Of a stretch of DNA of 48,924 bases, positions 26,187-33,908 are shown piece by piece. The position numbers and the translations under genes were made by a program. The notes under the pieces are model-generated. The model did not search any database and was not told where the DNA came from. It saw only the letters and a list, made by a program, of their open reading frames with translations. The stretch's first letter is position 1; every line of letters starts with the position of its first letter. This DNA is from a virus, in IMG/VR virus record IMGVR_UViG_3300009184_000065, positions 1-48,924 of that record; one strand, given 5' to 3'.

Positions 26187-27110
26187 TTATATCAATACCA
26201 TTTTGCTTATTACGTACGGCAAAAGCAATTGGTCTACATAGTTATTTCCAGTACCTGAGAAGGTGGCTGAGTTAAAATCAAACTGCCAATCAAAGGTTGA
26301 TATACTCTTTATATACTTGTTTCTCCATACTTTGTCTTTAGAGAAATAGTCTTTCATAAGCTCAATAGCTGCCATCTCAACTTCATTTGGAACCTTTTCC
26401 CAACCGAAGTATCCCGTGACTTTATATCTAGCATCTTTATTAAAGATTCCTGAGTAGTCATTAATAGTTGGTGGGATCAATCCGTTAGCAACATATGTTA
26501 CGTTGTCAAGCATATCTGCACGATTTAATCTAATTGAAAATCCACTTTCAGCAACTTCAAATGGCATTCCTGTAAGCGGGATGTCATTTACTTCTATTGC
26601 CTGAAGAGTGTTAATCTTATTTGATAAAGGAAGAATGTCATTACCAGAACCATAGGCAATCTCTGAGGAAAGATAGCTATAGAACTTTTGCTGAGTGTAA
26701 TTTTCAATTACTTTACGAGAGTACTTCTCGGCATCAACTAGCTCTTGATAAGTTTTGCTATTTGGATCATTGTAGTCAGAGCCCAAACCTAAACCATTGA
26801 TTACTTGTGACAAGTCTACGTATGGCTTAACTACATCAACATTTTGATCATATGATATAGAAAAACCTTCAACCGCATATTGCCATCTTGCAATAAGAGA
26901 TCCTGGAAGCTTAGTGGTTTGTGGTGCATAAAAATTGTAAACCCCTGTATCGGTCTCCGATTGAACTGCAGTGCCAGAGTATAAAACTGTTTGTGCTGGT
27001 ACATCTGCTCGTAATAAAGATACTGTTGGTAAGCTATCTGCAACTGCAGATTCGCCTTTCCAAAATACCCTGTGCTGTATTGGTGAGTTTGTTCCTGCTA
27101 ATATTTCCAT
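26187..27110 (-). CDS. Head-tail adaptor protein
   Basis: A 307-residue connector protein that would form a ring below the portal. The first ~110 residues are an extra beta-sandwich domain (FWKGESAVADSLPTVSLL). The C-terminal two-thirds hold the gp6/gp15-type adaptor helices: DAEKYSRKVIENYTQQKF, then VPNEVEMAAIELMKDYFS. The last ~40 residues end in a hydrophobic tail (LLLPYVISKMVLI). The N-terminal extension makes it longer than a minimal adaptor. It follows the Rho-N/HeH-like protein in the head operon. Confidence 0.7.
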   Translation of the reverse strand: MEILAGTNSPIQHRVFWKGESAVADSLPTVSLLRADVPAQTVLYSGTAVQSETDTGVYNFYAPQTTKLPGSLIARWQYAVEGFSISYDQNVDVVKPYVDLSQVINGLGLGSDYNDPNSKTYQELVDAEKYSRKVIENYTQQKFYSYLSSEIAYGSGNDILPLSNKINTLQAIEVNDIPLTGMPFEVAESGFSIRLNRADMLDNVTYVANGLIPPTINDYSGIFNKDARYKVTGYFGWEKVPNEVEMAAIELMKDYFSKDKVWRNKYIKSISTFDWQFDFNSATFSGTGNNYVDQLLLPYVISKMVLI

Positions 27111-27126
27111 TAACTTATGTTAACGT

Positions 27127-27519
27127 TTAGTTGTAGAAGTCCTGAACTTCCTTTGGTGTCGCTAAACGAAAACCCTCCTCTGTATCAAAGATTTTTTGAG
27201 CATCATCTTCAGACATTGCTACAAAGGGATGAGTCTTTGTAAAGCTGTATCCGTGAATATCATATCTATGATTATCTCTTGTCATACGTACCAAGATAGT
27301 ATCTTCTGGCTGAGCCTTCGGATCAAAAACTGGTAAAATTTCAATTTCTTCTGTCGCCTCTTCAATTGCTTGAACTGTCTTTTGATATACAGAATAGGTT
27401 ACGCCCTCTTCTGCCATGGCAGCAATTATTTCTTTTTTATTTTTTAGGCCTTCTGTGTCTACTGCAAACTCCGTTGCAATTTCCTTTAATTCAGCTACTG
27501 TTAATGTGTCAAATGACAT
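27127..27519 (-). CDS. Rho-N/HeH-like head protein (130 aa)
   Basis: The N-terminal ~40 residues (LTVAELKEIATEFAVDTEGL, then KKEIIAAMAEEGVT) match the short helix-extended-loop-helix or Rho N-terminal domain pattern often found in a small protein encoded just after the major capsid gene of actinobacteriophages. The rest is an acidic linker and a compact domain with RYDIHGYSFTKTHPFVAMSE. Role unclear; it may be a head accessory or decoration protein. AGAGGAGA sits 8 nt before the ATG. A terminator separates it from the capsid gene upstream. Confidence 0.65.
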   Translation of the reverse strand: MSFDTLTVAELKEIATEFAVDTEGLKNKKEIIAAMAEEGVTYSVYQKTVQAIEEATEEIEILPVFDPKAQPEDTILVRMTRDNHRYDIHGYSFTKTHPFVAMSEDDAQKIFDTEEGFRLATPKEVQDFYN

Positions 27520-27573
27520 ATTTAGTTCTCCTCTTTCTAGGTCCTTTAATTATAGCATTGATAAATTAAAATG

Positions 27574-27603
27574 AAAAGCCCCCAAAATTAATTGGGGGCT
27601 TTT
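27574..27603 (-). terminator. Intrinsic terminator after the major capsid gene
   Basis: A 12-bp stem (AAAAGCCCCCAA paired with TTGGGGGCTTTT, 6-nt loop) lies 22 nt past the stop of the major capsid gene and is followed on the minus strand by CATTTTAATTT. It should limit read-through from the most highly expressed gene. Confidence 0.86.
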
Positions 27604-27625
27604 TGGTAGTTTAATTCTTAATTAA

Positions 27626-28675
27626 TTAAGAAGCAACCTTAACGTTCTTTACAACTACCCAAGCGTCTGCCTGCTCAATTTGAACGCCAACACGGGTATA
27701 CATTGTGTACTCGATTGTGTCCTTACGTGGCTGGAAGAAGCGGTAAACAGTAACATCACGCTTGATACCAATAACTACGTTATTTGGGAATGTCAAGTGG
27801 ATATCTCCGTGTGAACCTGATGGGCTTGCGTATGTACCTGCCTGTGTCTCAGGAAGCAATGGAACTTCAACGATTGGAATACCAAATGCGTATGGAGCTA
27901 CATATCCTGCTGGACCTCCAAGAACTGGAACGTCGCCACGGATGATGCCTGAAGCAATATCTTGTGGAGTAACATTCTGGATGTTCTGTGAGTTTGAGTA
28001 TAGGTAATCTTGGATCAAGTTTGATCCTGAAAGGAAGCGAAGGTCTGTACGACGTTGCTTGTACTTACGTGGAAGAGCCTTAAGAGCTGAGTTAAATACA
28101 GCACGAGAAATTCCCGCACCTGCTGCATCGACTACACGACCAGAGGTCTTAGCCTTCTTAACTGCACCATCAAATGACTTGTATAGAGCATCGGCTGAAA
28201 GTGATGTATCACCATTAAGAATAAGATCTTCGATGTCATTTCCAGCTTGTGTTGCCATCATACGTGCAATATGATCTTCAAGATCTGCACCTTCGATATT
28301 GTCTTCTAGAGACTCAGTTGAAAGTTCCCAGTCCATGCGGAGCTTCTTTGTTGTGAGAGAGATCTTTGAGAATGTTACGCCTTGATTTACGGCTGTGTTT
28401 TCTCCTTCGGATGCAAGCTTTACAAGCTTTTCTCCTACTGACATACGATCAATCTCTGTTGTGTCAGACTTCATTCGAACTGTACGTGCAACCTTACCAA
28501 TTACGGTAGCGTCGAACATATAGTCCAAGAATCTTGCTGATTGTTCTGGGTTAAGAAGACCACCGTTGCCATTTTCTGAAGCAACGTGGACGCCTGTACC
28601 ACCAGTTGATGAGCCAAAACCAGTTGATACTGTTGTACCTGCTGCTGCGGCCTTTTCTAATAATTCATTACTCAT
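27626..28675 (-). CDS. Major capsid protein (HK97 fold)
   Basis: The 349-residue shell protein. A Gly/Ser-rich N-arm is followed by LLNPEQSARFLDYMFDATVI, then KISLTTKKLRMDWELSTESL (the E-loop-to-spine transition common in HK97-fold capsids), a long helix (EDHIARMMATQAGNDIEDLI) and C-terminal FPNNVVIGIKRDVTVYRFFQ. There is no long delta domain, because scaffold is encoded separately as part of the preceding gene. AGGTGA precedes the ATG. Codon use favours AAC, AAG and GAC over the A/T-ending codons of the tail fibers, a sign of strong expression. It lies directly after the protease-scaffold gene and before a strong terminator. Confidence 0.92.
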   Translation of the reverse strand: MSNELLEKAAAAGTTVSTGFGSSTGGTGVHVASENGNGGLLNPEQSARFLDYMFDATVIGKVARTVRMKSDTTEIDRMSVGEKLVKLASEGENTAVNQGVTFSKISLTTKKLRMDWELSTESLEDNIEGADLEDHIARMMATQAGNDIEDLILNGDTSLSADALYKSFDGAVKKAKTSGRVVDAAGAGISRAVFNSALKALPRKYKQRRTDLRFLSGSNLIQDYLYSNSQNIQNVTPQDIASGIIRGDVPVLGGPAGYVAPYAFGIPIVEVPLLPETQAGTYASPSGSHGDIHLTFPNNVVIGIKRDVTVYRFFQPRKDTIEYTMYTRVGVQIEQADAWVVVKNVKVAS

Positions 28676-28693
28676 TTTTTATTTCACCTACCC

Positions 28694-29263
28694 TTAATTT
28701 TGAAAGATTTCATTTACGGAACCGAGGAAAGCTCCTGACCATTTTGATTTGGACTTTGTAAACACCTCAGACCCGCCAAGGTCAGAGGACTTCTTAATTG
28801 CGGTGGAGCCTTCTACGGCATCTACCTGCTTTTGAACACCTTCGATGGTGCCCTTTATTTCTGACACAGCATCACTAAGTGCGCTGTGCTTTTCTGCCAA
28901 CTCTAAAATTCTAGCATCAACATTCTTGCTAAATGCTTCTACAGATGTTTTAATATCTGTAACTTGTGCAGCATTTGCTTCGCTTGCCTTTGCTAGTGTT
29001 TCTGAGAAAAAGCCTTTTAGATCGCCTAACATTTTTGCAAAATCAGGTTCATCAACCATAACTTCTACTGCTTCGGCTGCTTTTTCAACGTTGTCGGCAG
29101 AGGTATCTTCAGTTGCAACTGCTGCAACTTCTAATGACTTGTCAAAAAGATTGACGTTTGATTCATCTGCTGCTGGAGCCGCTACGGCTTCTGCTACAGG
29201 TGCTTCTACGACTACTGCTTCTGCTACTGGAGCATCTGCAACATTCTCATCATGATGTGACAT
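28694..29263 (-). CDS. Internal-start scaffold protein (189 aa)
   Basis: An in-frame ATG at codon 263 of the protease gene is preceded by a near-perfect Shine-Dalgarno (AAGGAGG, then 7 nt TAACAAA), much stronger than the signal at the main start. Translation from here gives MSHHDENVADAPVAEAVVVE and the whole coiled-coil part, without the protease. As in lambda Nu3, this would supply the many scaffold copies needed per protease. Direct proof would need protein N-terminal data. Confidence 0.8.
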   Translation of the reverse strand: MSHHDENVADAPVAEAVVVEAPVAEAVAAPAADESNVNLFDKSLEVAAVATEDTSADNVEKAAEAVEVMVDEPDFAKMLGDLKGFFSETLAKASEANAAQVTDIKTSVEAFSKNVDARILELAEKHSALSDAVSEIKGTIEGVQKQVDAVEGSTAIKKSSDLGGSEVFTKSKSKWSGAFLGSVNEIFQN

Positions 29264-30049
29264 TTTGTTACCTCCTTCTACGTTTGCCTGTTTTGCTATT
29301 TGTGTTTCAGGCAACGGTAATCTTGACTTCTTAAATGAAGCAAGAATTCTATTTATTTCTTTTGATTTATTCATATCTGAACTCTCCACCCAGCCAATAA
29401 GAGTTGCTGGTTTTCCTGATACTGGTGATTCGAAAGTTTTTTCTGTTGACATAAATACAGAGTCGCTTTCCTCACAGTAAAAAATATTTTCTGTTACTAC
29501 TTCTGTAGCGATACCTTTGTATACCATTTGACCATTTACTTTTTCAATTGAAAAAATGTTACAAAGTTCATTAGCTGGTGAATCTACAATTGAAAGCTCT
29601 ACAAGATCGTAGTCTTTGATAAATCTTACTGCCTCACCTGTTGCTTTGTTAACTTCGTTATCTGACTCTTTAATCTTTCCGCCGATTGAAAAACCAGAAA
29701 GAGTGCCGTCAAGAACTTTTTCCCAAGTATCTTGTGCACCCTTTGAAATGTATGATGTTACGTAAACACCATTATAAAAATTATTAGACTTTTGGTCGTA
29801 GTATGTTTCTGGCTTAAAAGAAACAACTTTGCCGACGGCAATTGACTGATGCATCTCACGAAGATTTCCTCTGAAATTTTCAAATGCCTTCATGCTTGCT
29901 TCAGCTGTTACAACGTCGCCTGTTTGATCAACATTGTCAAGAGTCGCAAAACCTGATACGGTTCTGTTCTCACGATTTACTTTAGTGAATGGGACTGAGA
30001 GATGGAGGTTTTCTCCATCGCTAGACCAGTTGGACTTCTCGATGTTCAT
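28694..30049 (-). CDS. Prohead protease fused to scaffold
   Basis: A 451-residue protein. Residues about 15-170 are an HK97-type (U35/S78) prohead serine protease: the His region REMHQSIAVGK, the Ser motif GTLSGFSIGGK and a VELSIVDSPAN segment. Residues from about 263 are an Ala/Glu-rich coiled-coil scaffold (AEAVVVEAPVAEAVAAPAAD, then ETLAKASEANAAQ). The two parts together recall lambda C/Nu3, in which one gene gives a protease-scaffold fusion and an internal start gives scaffold alone. The ATG has no Shine-Dalgarno but lies 7 nt after a TAAAAT box, so its transcript may be leaderless. Confidence 0.85.
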   Translation of the reverse strand: MNIEKSNWSSDGENLHLSVPFTKVNRENRTVSGFATLDNVDQTGDVVTAEASMKAFENFRGNLREMHQSIAVGKVVSFKPETYYDQKSNNFYNGVYVTSYISKGAQDTWEKVLDGTLSGFSIGGKIKESDNEVNKATGEAVRFIKDYDLVELSIVDSPANELCNIFSIEKVNGQMVYKGIATEVVTENIFYCEESDSVFMSTEKTFESPVSGKPATLIGWVESSDMNKSKEINRILASFKKSRLPLPETQIAKQANVEGGNKMSHHDENVADAPVAEAVVVEAPVAEAVAAPAADESNVNLFDKSLEVAAVATEDTSADNVEKAAEAVEVMVDEPDFAKMLGDLKGFFSETLAKASEANAAQVTDIKTSVEAFSKNVDARILELAEKHSALSDAVSEIKGTIEGVQKQVDAVEGSTAIKKSSDLGGSEVFTKSKSKWSGAFLGSVNEIFQN

Positions 30050-30056
30050 ATGCTTA

Positions 30057-30085
30057 ATTTTAATGCTTTATCTACTATAACGCAA
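30057..30085 (-). promoter_or_regulatory. Putative leaderless promoter for the protease-scaffold gene
   Basis: On the minus strand TTGCGT (30085-30080), a 17-nt spacer and TAAAAT (30062-30057) are followed by 7 nt and the ATG at 30049. There is no Shine-Dalgarno. It would add a transcript over protease, scaffold and major capsid genes. Confidence 0.4.
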
Positions 30086-30102
30086 ATAGCAGTTGATTAA
30101 AC

Positions 30103-31695
30103 TTATTTGACTTTTGGACCATCGCCTTTGGCATTTCTGCCTTCCCCAGTTTTATCTGGAGCATTGGCTGCCCTTTGCTGATCTCTAGTTTTATTGCCAG
30201 TGGACTTGGCTTGCTGATCTGCAGCTTGCTGTGGCTTTAATTCTACCATTTCGTCCCCACCCTCAACAGTTGTCATATTTTTTCTTAGACGAACTTCGTT
30301 AGGGGTAATTACCTGCATTCTCAAATAAATTTCATCAATTTGGCTTTGGGTTAATTCATCGGTCAAACTTAATTCATTAAATTTAAGTTGGACGACATCT
30401 GTCTTCTCTGCAATAATATAATTTAATTTCTTTTCAAGTCTATCCTGTGCTGGTCGACAAACCTGCTCTTTAAATGTTTTATCTGCATCACGAGCAACGG
30501 CTAGGTTAACTCCTTCAGGGGTTCCTATTTTATTAATAGGTACACGATGTGCAAGAAGTATTTCATCTCTATTTGTTTTACGATAGATATTGAATGAAGA
30601 CTCTTGTTCTCCAGCCTCAATTGGCTCCATCTTAAATTCAGTCTTTGAGTCTGGTGTGTCTGCTGGAAGTGGAATATATAGAGATCTATGATTCTTCCCC
30701 TTTAATCCAACCTGGAAAAATTCAAGAAGTTTTCTTTCTGATTCTGGAGAAAGCTTTGCTCCCTTTACTGTAATAATATATCTTGGGACCGCCTTGTTTT
30801 CAAAGTAGTCTAGGTTATATCTTCCAGCAAATTCGTTTCCTGCCAATGCCTGCTGAGCAGCAATGATATCTGGAACACCATAATAATTATTCATTGGTGT
30901 ATATTTCTTTAGATGAATAATCTCATTTGGTCTTTCCTCTTGCGCTGCAATTGGGCTTGGAGTTTCCATATCTCCAAAATTACGGAAGAATACAGCCTTG
31001 CCATAAAGCAATTGAATAAATCCATCACGGAATCTACGCACACGCATCGTTTTAGCTGGTATATGGCCTATATAGCCTATGTCGCCTGCTGTGGTACGTC
31101 CTATCTCTAGGTACCCGTTTCCAGTCGCCTCAAGGTCTGTGTAGGCCTTTATAAGGGTCTCTGTAAAAGACTCTTCTTCGTTGCAATCATCAAGCCATCT
31201 ATCTAATTGAGTTTTAATTCTTTCAACCTTGGCTCTTGCTCGATCCATCTGCTTTGAATCTTTAATTTCATCCATAGCATCTTTGGCCTTGTCTGTTTCT
31301 GTAAATGAATATCCGAGCCCTACTATGTTAGAAACCTTTGCGTTAATGGCTGCGTAATTGTATGTTGAAATCTCATAAATCTTTGAAAGGTATTCTAGGT
31401 TGTATGTTGGCTCTACTAAATCAAATAAAGCATATCCGCTAATGGCTTGCTGTAATAAATTTTGCTGAGTTGCAGTTCCGCCAGTTCCTACAAATGCCTT
31501 AGAGAAATCACGATTAATTTTACGCTTAAAGTTTGTTCCCAAACCCCTTAGCTTTTTAATTTCTTCTACACCTATTTTAAATGGGTCTTCTGACTCCTGT
31601 GCTTTTTCAAAGTGGAACCAGTCTGCTGTGTTAGAAATATCAATTGTGCTTACGCTATCAATTTCGTCTTCCATAAACTCTACTTTTCTTGTCAT
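30103..31695 (-). CDS. Portal protein
   Basis: A 530-residue dodecameric ring protein at the DNA entry vertex. Typical features are the central core (DLEATGNGYLEIGRTTAGDI, then HIPAKTMRVRRF), the YYGVPDIIAAQQAL stretch and a downstream long helix (FENKAVPRYIITVKGAKLS). The C-terminal region, from about 490, is basic and low in complexity (ADQQAKSTGNKTRDQQR), likely facing the capsid interior. It overlaps the upstream small gene by ATGA. No terminase gene lies before it in the window; fibers and oxygenase genes are there instead, which is an unusual order. Confidence 0.9.
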   Translation of the reverse strand: MTRKVEFMEDEIDSVSTIDISNTADWFHFEKAQESEDPFKIGVEEIKKLRGLGTNFKRKINRDFSKAFVGTGGTATQQNLLQQAISGYALFDLVEPTYNLEYLSKIYEISTYNYAAINAKVSNIVGLGYSFTETDKAKDAMDEIKDSKQMDRARAKVERIKTQLDRWLDDCNEEESFTETLIKAYTDLEATGNGYLEIGRTTAGDIGYIGHIPAKTMRVRRFRDGFIQLLYGKAVFFRNFGDMETPSPIAAQEERPNEIIHLKKYTPMNNYYGVPDIIAAQQALAGNEFAGRYNLDYFENKAVPRYIITVKGAKLSPESERKLLEFFQVGLKGKNHRSLYIPLPADTPDSKTEFKMEPIEAGEQESSFNIYRKTNRDEILLAHRVPINKIGTPEGVNLAVARDADKTFKEQVCRPAQDRLEKKLNYIIAEKTDVVQLKFNELSLTDELTQSQIDEIYLRMQVITPNEVRLRKNMTTVEGGDEMVELKPQQAADQQAKSTGNKTRDQQRAANAPDKTGEGRNAKGDGPKVK

Positions 31696-32030
31696 TGTAC
31701 CGCCCCGTTTCTAAGCATTGAATCTTTATATACTCCGATATCCAAAGGATCTGGAGTTAGTCCCCATTTAAGTCTTTCGTTTTGATGTTCAAATTCTTCG
31801 TCGTCAATTTTTCTACGCCCTGAAAGGAACTTGGGACGGCCCTCGTGTATGCCATACGAGCTAACTTCTCTAGCCAAAGCATCGATTCTGGATCTATTGC
31901 CTTTTTTGGACGTGATCGAAAGAAAGTTGCCATCGTCGTCTCCAATCCATCTGCCGTCAGGCATCTCCCACACATATATCCCTAGGGTGGTTTCTTCAAG
32001 TATTCTCGTGTTTTTATTTAAGATATCCAT
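31692..32030 (-). CDS. Small head-module protein before portal (112 aa)
   Basis: A charged soluble protein (IYVWEMPDGRWIGDDDGNF near the N-terminus, GRRKIDDEEFEHQNERLKW later). I recognise the pattern from small proteins encoded before portal genes of actinobacteriophages but know no function. I chose the ATG at 32030; an in-frame TTG at 32039 would add three residues but lies on the -10 box of a likely promoter. There is no Shine-Dalgarno, consistent with near-leaderless translation. Confidence 0.6.
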   Translation of the reverse strand: MDILNKNTRILEETTLGIYVWEMPDGRWIGDDDGNFLSITSKKGNRSRIDALAREVSSYGIHEGRPKFLSGRRKIDDEEFEHQNERLKWGLTPDPLDIGVYKDSMLRNGAVQ

Positions 32031-32038
32031 AGAACACA

Positions 32039-32047
32039 ATCATACCA
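32039..32047 (-). promoter_or_regulatory. Putative extended -10 promoter for the head operon
   Basis: On the minus strand TGG-TATGAT ends 8 nt before the ATG at 32030, so the transcript would carry at most 1-2 leader nt. No good -35 is present at the right distance. Two TTGACA copies (32090-32085 and 32079-32074) lie too far upstream for this -10 and may be an operator-like direct repeat with an 11-bp period. Confidence 0.45.
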
Positions 32048-32092
32048 TTATTTGGCGTTAAAGTCCAAATTTTTGTCAACTGCTTGTCAAAT

Positions 32093-32121
32093 ATTATACG
32101 CTTATAGCATCTGGCTGTACA
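32093..32121 (-). promoter_or_regulatory. Putative promoter upstream of the head operon
   Basis: On the minus strand TGTACA (32121-32116), a 17-nt spacer and TATAAT (32098-32093) lie at the 3' end of the LamG-like gene. It would start transcription of the small head protein, portal and downstream head genes. Confidence 0.5.
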
Positions 32122-33905
32122 GAAAATATAATGAAAGCGGTGGAATTGTTGCCTGCCGTGCTTTCTGCTATAGAAAATGACGTGTCATTGATTATATTTA
32201 TTACATTATCTGTATAAAGCTGGTAATGTTTAGTTATTTGATGCTGAAGAAGCTCGTATTCGTATATAGCAAGGTTGCTATATAGTTGGTTTTGGCCAGA
32301 CTTTGTGTCCCCCTGATTTTGATTTACCTTGATCCCAGAGGAGGCTGCGGCTGAAAGGATTATTACAATATGGTGTGGGACGCCTTTTACTAGGAAGTCT
32401 CCAATATTTGCAGAAGACTGCCTATTAATTCCGTTTACATATATTGCTGAAACTCCAGATTTGGTTACGACTCCAGATGCCGACCACTCATATCTGGCAG
32501 AGGGTGTGGAAATTAATACGTTCTCTCCCGCTCCTGGGGTGTATATCATTTCAATAGTTTTTACTGGCAGGCTGGCATTTACTGAGAAGCCGTGTCCGTT
32601 ATACATCTTAATCCCATTGTATTTGTTATATGCAAGAACCTTGCTATTAAATTCAGGAATTGAATAGTCATATGCCGAAGAAAGGCTGTACCCAAAATTA
32701 TCTGCGTATACGTCTTTATTCTTAAAGAAGTTAATTCTTATAGATCTTAACCTAGTAAAATCTGTTGATGTGTCTGTTGATGAAATAAGAACCTTAATAT
32801 AAAGTGTATCTGAGATTAGATTATCATTTTTATTAAATAGTGGAAGAGGAGATCCGTTAGTACATTCGCTCCATACTAACTTATTTGCACTTACGTATAC
32901 TCTTATTCCCGCCACATCTTCATCCCAATGTATTTGAGATGTTGTCACCCCGATATGGCTAGGTATAAAAAGCTCGTCTATAAATTCAAATGATGCTGTT
33001 GCTGGAGTTTCGGTTTTTTCAAAATATAAATATTGGCTATCTTGAGAAACAAGGATTCCGTCATCTGCCAAGTCTTCCCAAGACTTGGAGCCTGGGTAAG
33101 AGTAAGATAAAGAGGGCTTAATCCTTGAGGCGTTAATGCTAAATAAGTATCCGTTGTCTGCATTTACTATTTGAGAATAGTTTATTTCTTTTGTTCCTTC
33201 AGAGTAATGCTTTTTTATTTGTGCAGATGTTAGGTTAAATCTATAAAAAGCTACTGCATCAACAAAAAAAGTCTCATTAATTGGACCAATGTTAAAGTTC
33301 ATAACTTCGTTTGCAAACTTATAATTATCTAAGGATGTCGAGTCTACCTCTACGCCGTTGACTGTAATTGATATCTTGGTTGAAAAAAATTGAGCAACTA
33401 TATGTATTGCTTCTTTATTTGATACCTTGTATGAGCAAGAGTAGCTTCCTACCTTAAATAAAATATTTGAGCCCTGATAGAATATGCCAAACCCTTGTAC
33501 TGAATCTCCTAGAATCATTTTAGAAGATGATGATTGAGCTGGAAGCTTTACCCACATCTCAATATCAAAAGAATTGTCAGAGTAATATTTTGTTGCAATT
33601 CCAGGGACCTTAAAAGCTATTTTTGTATCGGACAAAACTTCAGTTCCTCTAACTGTGCCAGACACTATAGGCATTAATTCTTTAGTTGAAGCATTTATTG
33701 CATATCCGTCATTTGCATTTCCTGAGTAGTCATATATTGGCAATCCGCTTACTGCCGAGTAAGAAACACCATTATCTTTTAAATCTTGATAAGTAGCAAA
33801 TCTAAGCATCAGATTAGTATAATCTCCGATTGAGCCTGATCGTATTTCATCAAGCATATAAAAAGATGTTGGTTTATCTTGTAAGACTGTATACTTATAG
33901 GACAT
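32094..33905 (-). CDS. LamG/concanavalin-like tail protein (603 aa)
   Basis: A beta-rich virion protein. Residues about 45-235 look like a LamG/concanavalin A-like jelly roll: DYSGNANDGYAIN, then FDIEMWVKLP, INGVEVDST-like turns and VDAVAFYRFNLTSAQIKKHY, a classic end segment of such modules. A second such domain spans about 440-570, ending AIYEYELLQHQITKHYQLY. Carbohydrate binding on the host surface is the usual role. It lies 3 nt after the collagen-like fiber gene, so the two are probably co-translated and may form one appendage. Confidence 0.72.
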   Translation of the reverse strand: MSYKYTVLQDKPTSFYMLDEIRSGSIGDYTNLMLRFATYQDLKDNGVSYSAVSGLPIYDYSGNANDGYAINASTKELMPIVSGTVRGTEVLSDTKIAFKVPGIATKYYSDNSFDIEMWVKLPAQSSSSKMILGDSVQGFGIFYQGSNILFKVGSYSCSYKVSNKEAIHIVAQFFSTKISITVNGVEVDSTSLDNYKFANEVMNFNIGPINETFFVDAVAFYRFNLTSAQIKKHYSEGTKEINYSQIVNADNGYLFSINASRIKPSLSYSYPGSKSWEDLADDGILVSQDSQYLYFEKTETPATASFEFIDELFIPSHIGVTTSQIHWDEDVAGIRVYVSANKLVWSECTNGSPLPLFNKNDNLISDTLYIKVLISSTDTSTDFTRLRSIRINFFKNKDVYADNFGYSLSSAYDYSIPEFNSKVLAYNKYNGIKMYNGHGFSVNASLPVKTIEMIYTPGAGENVLISTPSARYEWSASGVVTKSGVSAIYVNGINRQSSANIGDFLVKGVPHHIVIILSAAASSGIKVNQNQGDTKSGQNQLYSNLAIYEYELLQHQITKHYQLYTDNVINIINDTSFSIAESTAGNNSTAFIIFSVQPDAISV

Positions 33906-33908
33906 GTC

